Assembly: GCA_027625915.1 (NCBI GenBank)
Contig: JANTQA010000057.1
Span: 744,001 to 808,000, forward strand
Reading direction: 5' to 3'
Source of the DNA: Anaeramoeba flamelloides
Lineage: Eukaryota > Metamonada > Anaeramoebidae
Length of the DNA stretch: 64,000 nt
The position numbers were made by a program, and so were the translations under genes. Below, in pieces: positions 22,705 through 34,325 of this stretch (positions are counted from its first letter, which is position 1; each line of letters starts with the position of its first letter). The notes beneath the pieces were generated by a model. That model saw only the letters and a list, made by a program, of their open reading frames with translations, had not been told where the DNA came from and made no database searches.

Positions 22705-25700
22705 ATGAGTAGAGAAGAACACAACGACAATAAAAAAACAATCCAAAATGTATCAATTCTTTTTTTTCTTTTTTTTTGATTTATTGACAGATCCTCAAGA
22801 TTATTTTTTTTTTTTTTTTTTTTCATTTTTTATATTTTTTCATTTAAAAATACGCCTTTGGCTTTAAATTGAAACAGAAAAAAGAAAACAGTCCTCAAAA
22901 AACAAAACCAAGTCTTGAAATCCAATCCACGGATCCAAATAACAACATAATTAAGAAAACTGATCATAATAACCAACGCCAAAACAAAAACAAACCAAAA
23001 AATTCAAAATCAATGAATGAAAGATCTGTTGAAGGTTCTGAAAACAAATTAAGAAATATAGGGGAAAAGGAAAACGATCATGGGAAAAAAGATCCAAAAT
23101 CAAAAAGGAAATCATCATTGGTGATAAAAAAAATGAAAAATTTAGATCTAGACAAATCACCACAAAAAATGACAAGCAATAATAGTGATCAAATAAAAAA
23201 AGAAAAAACTGCTCAAACAAATAACGGTTCCAGCAATGTTCTTCAGAGCAAAGAGAATAAACAAAACCAATTACCAAAAATGACAAAAAATCATAGAAAT
23301 CAAAATAGCCGTGAGAAAATTCCAAACGATAATCTTAATAATAACAAGAAGAATAATACGATCACTGTTAAGAATAAGAACAATAATGATGAACACACAG
23401 ATGATTTATTTTCTTTGGATTTACCAACTTTAACAAAATACAATATTCGTAATCATTTGCCAGGACTCAATTTAAATCAATTAACAGAAGACAAAGGCAT
23501 TCAACTAAATGGTAAAGCGATTGAAAATGAAAAAATTGAAGAGATTTCAAAAAACTATTGTAATAAAAGCACTGACATAAAAAAGCATATTTATAATAAA
23601 TTTAATTATAAAGACCATCAAGTTAATAATAATCAAAACCAAAACAAAGGCATAAATGATGACGATGATAGCGGCGGTGAAGACGACGATAATTTAATAA
23701 TGAGTCAGGTTACGGAAGAATTAGAAAAAATTAAATTACTGCAACACTTTATATTAAAAAAGAAATCTAAAGAAGTAGTTCTTGCAACAGAAAATTATTT
23801 TGAACAGTATAATGAAATGAAATTAATGAAAAATGACTTAGGGGAATGTATTTTAAAAAGTCAAGCAACAAGAAAAAAACTGATATCAACAGATCAAATG
23901 ATTTTCCAACCATCTTTAAAGATTATTGATAATGTAAGCAAAAAAAAAAATTTAATAATAATTTTAAAAATGTTAAATCAAATTCAAAATATTAGGCTGA
24001 TTGAAAATGATTTAGTGTTATCAATTAAAAAAAAAGAATTTTACAAAGCTGTTGATCTTTTCAATGAATTGGAAAAGGAAATCCATAAAGTGAAAAAACT
24101 AAAATGTTTCCAAAAATTTCACACGAAAATCAAAACATATCATGAATTAATTTCGAATGGGTTATATTCCAAATTAAAGCAGCACATAATTAACTTCAAT
24201 TCTAATGAGTTTGAAAACTTAATAATTAGTTTTAAGAAATTAAAATTATTGAATAATTTTCTTGAATGCTTTAATGAATCCTTTTATTATGGATTAAAAT
24301 ATAAATTTATTTCGATAATTTTCCAACACTTGGCAAAAAAAATTCAAATGGAATTCAAAAAGGAAAAGGAAAAGCAAAATAAAAAAAATTTTCAATTTTC
24401 GACACTAAAATTAGATGAAATAAGAAATTTATTTTTAAAAGTTGATACAAGCAAAATTCTGTCAATTGTCTTTCTTAGTTTTGAAAAAATCATTAAAAGA
24501 TTGAAAACTCATTATTCGATCTGTCTGTGGTTAAAAGAGAAATCGAAACAAATAGGATTAAATTCCGATCTTTATATTAAACTATATAGGAATATATATA
24601 AAACAAGAACCGACATCGTTGGTAGTATTCAAAGTTTCATTTTTGCAATTATTTTCCCAATCGCACAAAAGGCCAAAAACTCACAAAGGCAAAAGCCCGT
24701 GCAACGTCAAATGAAAATAGAGTCACCAGTGATCTTATTAAATTGCCATCAATTTTTAAAGTTAATTTATTTATTAATACAGTTTATAAATTATTGTGAA
24801 GACTATTCCAAAATTGATCTGCATACAAATTTTTCATTAATGCTAAAAATTTATTTAAAAAAATGGTGTAAAAACTATAGTAGGGAATGGACTCAAACTT
24901 TAAGAAAATTATTATTAAATGAAGGTTGGGGTAGAATAAAACTGAAAAAGGGGATAAATCTTCAAATATTAGAGGAATATTGGAATTCTCATTTAAAAGT
25001 CCCCTCGAAGGATAATAATAAGATTAAGAATAGTAACAGTAGCAATAGTAATAGCAATAGCAATATTATGAAAGAAAAAGATGATGATAATCTTTTCAGG
25101 AATCAAAACACTTATATAACAAAAAATTTAAAAATATTAGATCAAACTTTAAAAAAAACAAATTTTGATAATATTTTTGTTAACGATGGTCGGCTTTTTA
25201 TCAAAACATTAAAGTTTAATAAAAATAGTTCAAATTTTTATTTTGATGAAAAAAAAGAAAAAATTTCCTTCTATGAATGCTATAAGAAAAAAATCAACCC
25301 ATATTCAAATCAAGATTTTTCTTTATTTACTTCAGAAATAATGATGCAAAAAAAAAAACAACCAGTTTTAAGTAATAATGAAAATGAAAATGAAAAGGAA
25401 AATAGAAATGAAAATGAAAATGAAAATGAAAAGGAAAATGAAAAGGAAAAGAATAAAGAAAAGGAAAAGGAAAAAGAAAAAGAAAATGAAAGTGAAAAAA
25501 AGGTAAATGATAACTATTCAAATCAAATTTATTTAGGATCTATCGAAAGTGAAGGGATAACAGAATCTGAATCTGAGATTGAAAGAACGTTAAATTTTAT
25601 AAATAATAATAATTCAAAAAATCCTATTGAAAAAAATATAGTTAACAATACAAAGAGCAGCAAAAAAAAAAGGAAGAAAAAGAAAAGGGAATATTCTATT

Positions 25701-26777
25701 TTAATTTTTACTTCCACTTCACTTAATTTATTAAGAATATTTCAGGAATATTTCAAATTAATGAAAATATTCCCAATGATTTCAGCAAGCATCTTTGATA
25801 CTTTTTTACAGCTATATGATTATTATATATATATTGTTTTTAAAATTTTCAAATCATTTCAATCTGATTCAAGAATCTTTGGGTTCAAAATCAAAAACGA
25901 TAAATATAATTATGTTAAAGAAATAAAAATGCCAGCGAGATTAAAAAAAAAAATAAACCATATCGCAAACACACAAAAAGAATTTCTAATCAAAAGCAAT
26001 AAAATCACTGAATTAATTCAACAATTAGATTTGTCGAATAAAAACAATTTTTTTGGTTTGACGCCAAGGGTGATCGCCATCGAGTCAATTTTGTCGATTA
26101 ACAAAGCACTGCTTTCGTGGAAGCCGCAGATAGATCAATTGATCAACGACCCGATGAACCCGGTTTCAATAAACTTTTACGAGCACACTCTGCTATCCTC
26201 TCAGGAAATCACCGATTATGTTTACCGGCTAATCATTAGAATCCATCTGCCATTAGGCAATGAACTTGATAAAATTAAGGATTGGATTTGGTCCGAGAAC
26301 GCCTTTTACGATAAAAATGATGAATACATCTCTTCGATAAACAATTCAGTTTCGCAGTTCGTCAACAAACTGAAGATCATCGACCCCTTCTTACTTACAA
26401 AGAATTCTTTAAAAAAAATTTGTATTCAAATTGTCGTCTTTATCATGAAGATTTTGTTGGACGGCTATTCCTATGCAACAAGTTGCTCCAAAAAGGGCAG
26501 AGATTTAATGAAATCCCATTTTAAATCAATACATAACGACCTTTTTAAAAACACGAGAATATCTAACCACCCAGACTTCCATCTTGTGAAAAATTTTATC
26601 GACGCTTGGTATCTCGATAAAAAAAAATTATTGAGTTGGTGTAAGCAAAATACTAAAAAATATACAAAAGATCAATTATTGAATTTATTACTATCATCGA
26701 GAATATATCTGAACCAAAAAAATAGAAAGCAATTCCTAAAAGAAATTTTAGACATATATTTCCAAAAAAACTTTTAA
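22705..26777 (+). CDS. VPS50: VPS50/syndetin, EARP tethering complex subunit
   Basis: VPS50 joins VPS51, VPS52 and VPS53 in the endosome-associated recycling protein complex, which tethers recycling vesicles. The large open frame begins without an ATG, but a good model is a 15-codon first exon (22705-22749, MSREEHNDNKKTIQN), an intron at 22750-22877 (GTATCA...AAACAG) and exon 2 at 22878-26777, phase 0 on both sides, about 1,314 residues. The fallback start is the ATG at 23013. The first ~190 residues are Lys/Asn low complexity. LFSLDLPTLTKYNIRNHLPG opens the conserved part; the Vps54/VPS50 N-terminal coiled-coil region follows to about residue 600. A Glu/Asn/Lys insert (25375-25500) precedes the C-terminal block: LRIFQEYFKLMKIFPMIS, LYDYYIYIVF, LTPRVIAIESIL, LLDGYSYATSCSKKGRDLM and FIDAWYLDKKKLLSWC, all close to human syndetin. 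It is longer than the ~960-residue animal protein because of the low-complexity inserts. Confidence 0.92.
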
Positions 26778-29615
26778 AACGTGAAACGAAAATACGATTT
26801 CAATAAACAGTCTTCAAAAAAATCTTTTTTTTTTTTTGTTTTTATATTGTTTTTGAAATTTTAGGAAAAGCAATTTGAATTAAGTGTAGCATAAGTGGTT
26901 TTAATAAACTATTTTTCTGTCAAAAGTGTCACAGTTATAATGGGTGAATTACAATTTCTTTTAAAGGATTTGAATGGAGATTAGATGAAAAATTTTCAAA
27001 ATTGAAATCACATTTTTCATTTTTTCCTTTTTTTTATTTTCTATTTTTTTTTTGGATATTTAATTGGTTTACAAATTTTTTATTGCTGCATGTTCTATAG
27101 TCACCATGCTAACAAAATGTTAGTTTAACGTTATTGAAAAAAAGGAATATGATTGTCAAAAAATCATTTTGATTTATAATTGGGACTTTAATTTAGATAT
27201 TCAATCAAAGTTCAAACTTTACATTGCTCATTTTTCTTAACGGTAGCCAAAGAATTTTGGTTTTTCAATTTTTAAGAAAAAATATTGATTAATTATATTG
27301 ATATGTATATCAACTATTCTTTGATATGTATTATTCTACTTTTTTCTTTGTTGTTCTTCAAAAAAAAATTTTAAAAATAATAATTGATATTTGAATTTTA
27401 TTTAGGGTTATTTGAACTCAAAAAAAGTTTATATTTACGAGGAAATAGGCACCCCTAAAAAAAAAAAAAAAAAAAAAAAAAAAGCTTTTATAACTGGTTA
27501 AATTTCCTTTCAAAAAATATTTGGTCACACTTTTTTAAACTAGCTTTAGCTATTTCTTAATTAATTTTATGAAATGGATTAATTGTGTGTTATTTTTGAA
27601 AGAAAATTGAATAATTAAGATATATATATATATATATACGAACAAAGAAAAAAACTTTTAAAACATGCATTGGAATATAGGATAAACAGAAAAATCGGTC
27701 ATTACCTCATAATTACTGTTTTATAAAAGGATTTTATGAATATTTGTTGACTTATTGAAAACCGAAACATTTTAGAGAACACAAATTTCGGTTTTAAAAA
27801 AATTACTAAAATTAGAATTTTTCACTGAAAAAAATCTTTTACAAGAGCTTCAATTTACAAATATTTTTCTTATTTTTGTGGTTCCTCTATTTGAAAAAAC
27901 TCAAAAATCAAAAGGTGAGACAATTTCAATAATTATTAAATTTGAACTTGATTCTTTGTCATGCTTATTTTTGGTTTGTTTCATTGTAAAAAAGAAAATT
28001 TCAAATAAATTTATTTTTTACTTAATATTCAATAAATATCTTTGTTTCAATAAAAAATTTAGAATTAACATTTATAACATGATAATTTTTAATAGTTGAT
28101 TTGTTATAAATACATATATTATTACTAATTTAAATCATTGTTTGTACTACTTCTTTTTTTTTTTTTTTCAAAGTGAAAATTACGAAATTAATACTTTAAA
28201 CTATTTTCATCTAAAAAATAACAAAAAAAAGAAATATTTTTTTTATATAAGGAATTTATTCTCAACCTTTTTGAATTCTTTTTTTTTTTAATTAGATTTA
28301 TATCGTTTTTAGAAAGTTTATATTAAGGATTTTGTAATTTTTGTTAAAAATAATTTTTCAAAATTGTAAAAATAGATTTGTATTTTTTTTATGAGTGTCG
28401 AATACCAATCAATACAAATCAAAGTTGTAAAGCGTGATCGGTCTCCAAAAACCAACAATCAAAAATATAAACATTTTTAAGAAAAATGAACTATAATGCA
28501 AGATAAGATTTCCAATTTGGCTCATTGTGAATTAAAATTTTGAAAAGAACTGTATCAGTTTTGAAGTGTCGCTCTTTGGGTAATCTATCTCCTATGGACA
28601 TTTAAAAAGAATGTCTGATCTTTAACATTTACCATTTTAGATTTCATCAACAGTTAAATTGTAGTTTTTACATCTTTCTTTTTCATAATGTTTTTAAAAA
28701 GGAATTCTATATTTTTTTAACAATAGTACTAAAAGATATTGAGAAAATGATAACGAGTTATAATTACCTAAAAATACCTTTTCTACCGAAAAACCTAAAT
28801 AATAATTTTTAATAAAATATCTTATCTGACAATTCTTTTCATTCAAATAAAATGTTGTTAACCAAAAAACAATTAACCAACAAGAAAATTTGAGAGTCCT
28901 TAAGGATTACAATCCCTGAAATTTGAAAAAATAGATTATCTTGTGTATGCTGTAGTGACTTGTTAATTTGGTTCTTAGCTGAACGATCTTTTACTTATTA
29001 TGGATTTTAATAGTGGTCCAAAAAGGCAATTTTTGACAATTTATTTTTTTTTTTTCCGAAATCCGAATCGAAGAGTGTAAGATTAATAGATTGATAGGTG
29101 TTCAAGAATAACTTTTGAATTTGTGGTTGTAGTAAAGAATCTTGATTTACTTTTTTGTCAATTAACCAAATGTAAAAATAAAATTTTTTAAAAGCTCCCA
29201 ATAAAACCAAAAATAATTAAAAATTTCAATCAAAAACCCAAAAAATACTTTTTTTATAACTTAAGTTCCAGCCAATTAATCTTAAACTCTTCAATTCGGA
29301 TTCCGGAAAAAAAAAACATAAATTGTCAAAAATTGCCTTTTTGGACCACTATTAAAATCCATACCAAGTACAAGATCGTTCAGCTAAGAACCAAATTAAC
29401 AAGTCACTACAGCCTACACAAGATAATCTATTTTTTCAAATTTCAGGGATTGTAAACCTTAAACTGAATTAGATTTGTTAAAAAAAAATTTCTCTATCGG
29501 AAAACCAAAACTTTCAGATTCCCCTTTTCATCATAACCCAAGTTAGTTATCTTCCTATTTTTATAAACAATTTCAGAGATGAAATTCATTTTTTCTTTTG
29601 TTTATTGAAGGATTC
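26778..29615. other. Spacer between VPS50 and the ankyrin gene
   Basis: Contains the foldback element at 28901-29461, a 27-base A run at about 27457-27483, a short (TA)n run near 27620-27640 and A/T-rich filler. The A run follows AGGCACCCCT and could be the tail of an old retroposed sequence, but I see no body or target duplication for one. Confidence 0.5.
28901..29461. mobile_element. 560 bp foldback element, AGGTTTACAATCCCTG family, copy 2
   Basis: TA-flanked (28901-28902 and 29460-29461) with the same termini and length as the copy at 12803-13365. The arms read AGGATTACAATCCCTGAAAT and its inverse. Its stem carries AGTGGTCCAAAAAGGCAA where copy 1 has GATGTGTTGAATAAGGCAA, yet each copy's two arms agree with each other. 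It ends about 155 bp upstream of the ankyrin start codon. Confidence 0.88.
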
Positions 29616-30437
29616 ATGGATCATTTTAGGCAATTACAATTTTTTCCTGGTTTCGATCAAATCACAAAAACAAATATCAATTTTTTTTATTGTGAAGAAG
29701 GTAGCGATCTTGCTACCACCCCACTTATACATTCGATCAATCAATCAAAATACAAAACAATTGAGCGTTTAGTTTCTTTAGGTGCCGATGTGAATCTCGA
29801 AGAGAAATCGAATATAAGAGACACACCCTTGCACAAATTTGCATATCGAAAAAACCTGACAAAAGAAGACAAAGATTGTCTTTTGTATTTAACAGCAAAC
29901 GGAGCCAACCCATTTCTTCATAAGAGATTAGAGGAAACACCACTTTATTACTTACTCGAATTTTTTCATATAAAACCCTTTTTTAGGGTCTTGTTTGGTT
30001 GGTATAAATTTGAAAGCAAGAAAAAGCAAACAAACCCAACAATCAAAATTCTCAACAAAACTTCAACCATTGAAATGGTTCTTATTTTTAAATTGTTACA
30101 AAATTGTGAAATTGAGACTTTGAATTGGATTTTTAAAAACGACACTCTTGAAGAAAGGCTTTTAAAGGGATATTTTAAAAAAGACAAACACACCAATTTT
30201 AATATTCTTCATATGTTGGTTTTTTATTTAATTCTTTGTAAGGACAAGAGAATTCTTCCCGATATCGTCAAGTGGACTAACCAGCTGATTAGAATATCTA
30301 ACAAAAAAATCACACGAAGACTATTTAACCAAAGAGTGATTCTTAAAATCGGAGTGCTCCATTTGCTCTGCATTAAGCCTGAGTCAACTAAAAAAATTGT
30401 AAAAAAAGAAATAAAACAAAAAAAAGAAATACATTAA
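29616..30437 (+). CDS. Ankyrin-repeat protein, 5' part (ends at an in-frame TAA)
   Basis: The open frame reaches back to about 29598, but the first ATG is at 29616 (MDHFRQLQFFPG). Divergent ankyrin repeats are visible: DLATTPLIHSINQSKYKTIE then LVSLGADVNLEEKSN; RDTPLHKFAYRK; CLLYLTANGANPFLHKRL and ETPLYYLLEF. The frame ends at TAA 30435-30437 inside a Lys/Glu-rich stretch (KKEIKQKKEIH). The same frame continues without another stop to 32921, so this is very probably the first quarter of one long ankyrin protein rather than a separate gene. Such arrays are generic protein-binding scaffolds; no partner can be deduced. An upstream exon is possible because splice-acceptor-like TTTCAG lies at 29571-29576, but I could not find a partner. 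Confidence 0.75.
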   Translation: MDHFRQLQFFPGFDQITKTNINFFYCEEGSDLATTPLIHSINQSKYKTIERLVSLGADVNLEEKSNIRDTPLHKFAYRKNLTKEDKDCLLYLTANGANPFLHKRLEETPLYYLLEFFHIKPFFRVLFGWYKFESKKKQTNPTIKILNKTSTIEMVLIFKLLQNCEIETLNWIFKNDTLEERLLKGYFKKDKHTNFNILHMLVFYLILCKDKRILPDIVKWTNQLIRISNKKITRRLFNQRVILKIGVLHLLCIKPESTKKIVKKEIKQKKEIH

Positions 30438-32921
30438 AAAAAAGAAAAAATTGAAGAAAAAGAAAGAATAGAAGAAAAAGAAAAGTTTGAAATTGGACAT
30501 CAAATTAAATTAATTTTTAAGGCCTTAGTCCAGAGTGGAAACAAAATTGGGATTTTAGATTCTTTTGATAGACTACCAATCTTTTATTTTTGTCGGAATT
30601 CCAATTGCAATACAAAACTATTAAGATATCTACTAAAAAATCAGAATTCAGAAATCCTCTGTCAAACAGATCAATACGAACGAAATTGTTTCGAGTATTT
30701 TTTAAATAACAAACTTAATGTAGCCCACCTTGAATTATTTTTCTCAAATTGGCTTTGGATCAATTATGTGAATGAAAAAAAACAATCGATTTTACATACC
30801 AATACACTGAAAAAGAAGCCCTCGACAAAACTATCTCAGTACATTGTTTCTCATCCAGAGTTTAAATTAATTAACCAACAGGACAATGAAGGCAAAACAA
30901 TTTTTCATTATATCTGCGAAAGGATCGATGAATTTCCATTACCAATTATTAAATATTTGCTCGACAACAATCTTGATATGAATATTCAAGATTACCATGG
31001 AAACACGGGGCTATTACTTTTAACAAAACGCGATAAGGCACCGATTGAAGTTTTACGAGTGCTGCTACAAAGAGGTGCAGATGTAAATTTCAAGCCCACT
31101 TATACATACAATGCCTTTCAAAATATTTTAATAAACTACGAAAACTTTGAACCATATTTAGAATTATTAATTGAACATGGAGCAATGATTGATGAGAATT
31201 CAAATACACAATCAAGGGAAGAGACAAATTTTGTTTATAAACTCTATTCAGAAAGGATCATTTTAAGTTTTGAAAAATATCAATATTTAAAAAAACATGG
31301 CTATGATGTCGCCACAATGCAATTCACCGACTTGAAAACGATCTTACACTTTGAATGTCAAAGAAATGATCCCGATATAGCATTGGTCAAATATTTGATC
31401 AACAGCGATAGTGTAAATATCCAAGATAAGTTTGGGAGAACAGCCTTTTTTTATTATTGTAAAAGATCCCCAAATAATTATTCAAGGGGCAAGATCCGAT
31501 ATGAAGTTGTTGAATTGTTTATAAAAGGGGGGCTTCATTTAAATTTAAATTTAAATTTTGAACGTGGTGTGCCGTTAATACAATTACTTTATAAGCGCGA
31601 TATTGATTTTAATATTATCAGATTATTAATTCAAAATAAAGCAAATATTAATATCTATTCAAAACCCCAATTGCGATCGCCTTTACATTTACTATGTATT
31701 TCTGGCGACCCGTCAAAGGAGAAATTAAAGTACTTTATCAAAAATGGTTCCCGAGTCAATTCATTAGATTCTGATCAAAACATCCCATTATTTTATTTAT
31801 TAGAAAATAGTAACTGTTCCTATTCTTCAATATTATATTTAATAAAGCAAGGTTCAAATTTACATAACGTTAATAAATATAACGAAAACATTTATCATTT
31901 TTTGTTCAATAATGATTCTGAGTTGGCTTTCATGGAACAATTAATTCGAATTGTTCTGAAAGAAAAAGTGGATTTAAATTTAAAGTCATGTAAGGGCATT
32001 TATCCCATCAATTTGTTATCAGATAATCACCATATTTCATATAAATTAATTAAATTATTTTCTGATCACGGATGTTATTTAAATGTCTTTGATCAATTTG
32101 CAAACAATCCACTATCATTATCTTGCCAAAATGAGAAATTATCTTTTAACACAATAAAATTTTTAATCGATCAGAAATTAAATGTGAATTCTCAAAATGT
32201 AGATTTACAAACACCCTTACATTACATTTGCAAAAATCCAAATACCAGTCCCAGATTTATAGAATTGTTGGTAAAATCAGGTGCAAATATCCACGTCCGC
32301 GACAACAAGGGAGTAGCACCATATCAATATATTTACCATGGCAATATGGAATTAATACCTATAATCAAAATTTTTATGGAAAACGGATTAGATATCAACG
32401 ATACAAACGAGTGCCTTGACAATACTTCATTTTTTTTTGATTTCTGTAGTAGCAGCTATAATCGTCATTATGATAACACTCTCAAATTTCTAATTGAAAA
32501 TGGTGCAAATACTAAAGATATTAATCACCTTGGAGAGTCCTTTTTACATATTATTTGCAGTTCTAATGGATTATCCATACCGTTGATTGATTATTTTGTT
32601 ACTAAGAAAATTTACTTCAATTTATTGTCCAAACAAGAGAAAAAATCACCATTATACTGCTGCTGTAACGTGGACTATATCAATTTTGATGTTGTACACC
32701 ATTTCATAAAAAATGGCGCAGATATCCATTTATACCAGAAAGAATCTCAGACTTCACCAATTTTAACTTTATTTTACAATGTATATCTTGATGAAGATAT
32801 ACCTACATTAGAATTTGTTAAGATGCTAATTAAATTAAATTATGATTTAAATTTAAAAGACACCAAAAACCATACAATTTTATTTTATTTAATAAAAGAT
32901 TTGATATTTCAGATTTGGTAA
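30438..32921 (+). CDS. Ankyrin-repeat protein, main part (same frame as 29616-30437)
   Basis: About 828 codons in the same frame as the 5' part, beginning with a Glu/Lys stretch (KIEEKERIEEKEKFEIGHQI) and running to TAA at 32919-32921. No ATG lies near the left border, which argues for continuity with the upstream part. The sequence is a chain of roughly 15 divergent ankyrin repeats, for example GKTIFHYICERI...LLDNNLDMNIQD, HGNTGLLLLTKR...LQRGADVNFK, RSPLHLLCISGD...IKNGSRVNSLD, and QTPLHYICKNPN...LVKSGANIHVRD. No kinase, BTB or membrane segment is visible in this frame. A splice donor-like GGTAATG overlaps the stop, so a further 3' exon is possible. Function beyond protein binding cannot be stated. 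Confidence 0.78.
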   Translation, partial: KKEKIEEKERIEEKEKFEIGHQIKLIFKALVQSGNKIGILDSFDRLPIFYFCRNSNCNTKLLRYLLKNQNSEILCQTDQYERNCFEYFLNNKLNVAHLELFFSNWLWINYVNEKKQSILHTNTLKKKPSTKLSQYIVSHPEFKLINQQDNEGKTIFHYICERIDEFPLPIIKYLLDNNLDMNIQDYHGNTGLLLLTKRDKAPIEVLRVLLQRGADVNFKPTYTYNAFQNILINYENFEPYLELLIEHGAMIDENSNTQSREETNFVYKLYSERIILSFEKYQYLKKHGYDVATMQFTDLKTILHFECQRNDPDIALVKYLINSDSVNIQDKFGRTAFFYYCKRSPNNYSRGKIRYEVVELFIKGGLHLNLNLNFERGVPLIQLLYKRDIDFNIIRLLIQNKANINIYSKPQLRSPLHLLCISGDPSKEKLKYFIKNGSRVNSLDSDQNIPLFYLLENSNCSYSSILYLIKQGSNLHNVNKYNENIYHFLFNNDSELAFMEQLIRIVLKEKVDLNLKSCKGIYPINLLSDNHHISYKLIKLFSDHGCYLNVFDQFANNPLSLSCQNEKLSFNTIKFLIDQKLNVNSQNVDLQTPLHYICKNPNTSPRFIELLVKSGANIHVRDNKGVAPYQYIYHGNMELIPIIKIFMENGLDINDTNECLDNTSFFFDFCSSSYNRHYDNTLKFLIENGANTKDINHLGESFLHIICSSNGLSIPLIDYFVTKKIYFNLLSKQEKKSPLYCCCNVDYINFDVVHHFIKNGADIHLYQKESQTSPILTLFYNVYLDEDIPTLEFVKMLIKLNYDLNLKDTKNHTILFYLIKDLIFQIW

Positions 32922-33024
32922 TGATTATAATAGTTAGGTCTAAAAAAAAAAAAAAAAATACCCTTATTGGGTTTCTTGCATCACCAACAAATATTTTAAT
33001 TTTTTGAAAAATATTACGAATTAA

Positions 33025-33602
33025 ATTGTATTTCTGCAATTGTTAAAATTTTTTGTACGTGGAAATTTCATTGATCATAGAGAATTTGAATTATTAACTC
33101 TTTTTCAAACAAAAGGGCACATCTATCAAATTATCAATAATATTGAATTTGGTTGTTAATAATATAATTACTTATTGATGATTTTCATTTTAATTGTTCA
33201 TTTTTTCATTTTTTGGTTTTTTATTTATGGATAATGAACAGTTGGAAAATGAAAAAAGCAAGATAAGAAGAAAATTTTGGAAATAATCCACCAGTGTATA
33301 AATGGAAACAGTTTAAGTTTGGTTTCGAATGAACTAGATATAGGAATTTGAAAGACCATTATTAAATTGATATATGGAACAAAGAAAAGAGAAAATAAAG
33401 AAAAAAAAATTCCAACAAAATACAAGATGAATTGCTGCTTTCTCTTGAAAATGAGACTTTAAAGAACAAAATTTTGACTTGTAAAGAATTATCAATCAAA
33501 TGTAAAGAACTTTTTTCCAATTCGACTTGTTTAACGGTTTTTATTGAAATTGTAATTTTTTTTCTTTACAATTTACAAAACGAGATTTCTCATTTTAAAT
33601 AA
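33025..33602 (+). pseudogene. Coding-like debris downstream of the ankyrin gene
   Basis: Two stretches look translated but do not join in frame: 33025-33162 (FFVRGNFIDHREFELLTLFQ and onward) and 33423-33602 (QDELLLSLENETLKNKILTC, then KELSIKCKELFSNST, ending at TAA). Their amino-acid texture is unlike the random A/T spacer. They may be the decayed or spliced 3' end of the ankyrin gene. I tried GT-AG joins from 32918 and from about 33156 and none kept frame. No domain recognised. Confidence 0.35.
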
Positions 33603-34194
33603 AAGTGTACATCAATTTTTAAAATATTTAATTTTAATTTTTATTGTTTTGTTTTAATGAGTTTTAAAGATTCAGTTGAGTGATTTTTTTAGGCTTAAAG
33701 AGTTTATTAGATTTTAGAATGATACTACAATTAAGTTGATTCAATTATGAATAATTCTTGAAATTTTATGTGCCCTTTTATTTGAAAATGAGTTTAGATT
33801 ATACTTTGTTTTAAGTTTATATAACATTTTTAAAAATAATCTTAGATAAACTTTGATTAATAGAAATAGCTCAATAATTTAAAGCTACTTCAGTTCCCTT
33901 TTTTCAATGGGTAAAATGTTATTTTCTTTTATATTACTTATAATATCGAACAACCAATTATTAAATATGTTCCTAATTACTTTGAAATAAAATTTGAAAA
34001 CTTTTTTTTTTTGATGTGGGTATAAATTGTCTTATTTTCATCATCAGTAGTTATTATAAAATTATCATTTTTTGAAAATCCTTTAATTGGTATATTTGTT
34101 TGTTTTGAATTATATTTTGTATTTTTTTTTTTTTTCATATTAAATACGTTAATTAACACAACTAAACTTTATTTCTTTAAAATACGACTTGGTA

Positions 34195-34285
34195 TTTTTT
34201 TCAAATATCAATTATTTTTTGATAATTGGTCTTTGAAAAGAATGAATAAAAAAATAAGTAGAAACATACACATCTGGAGTAAAGT

Positions 34286-34325
<40 letters not shown>

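Noticed and set aside
27457-27483. 27-base A run considered as a SINE or processed-gene tail
   Set aside because: No recognisable body, internal promoter boxes or target duplication upstream.
30399-30485. A small intron removing the TAA in the ankyrin gene
   Set aside because: Candidate acceptors lack a pyrimidine tract, and the closest ones do not keep frame.
33977-34159. Minus-strand 60-codon frame containing FSKNDNFIITTDDENKTIYT
   Set aside because: Coding-like wording but too short, no domain and no partner exon found.
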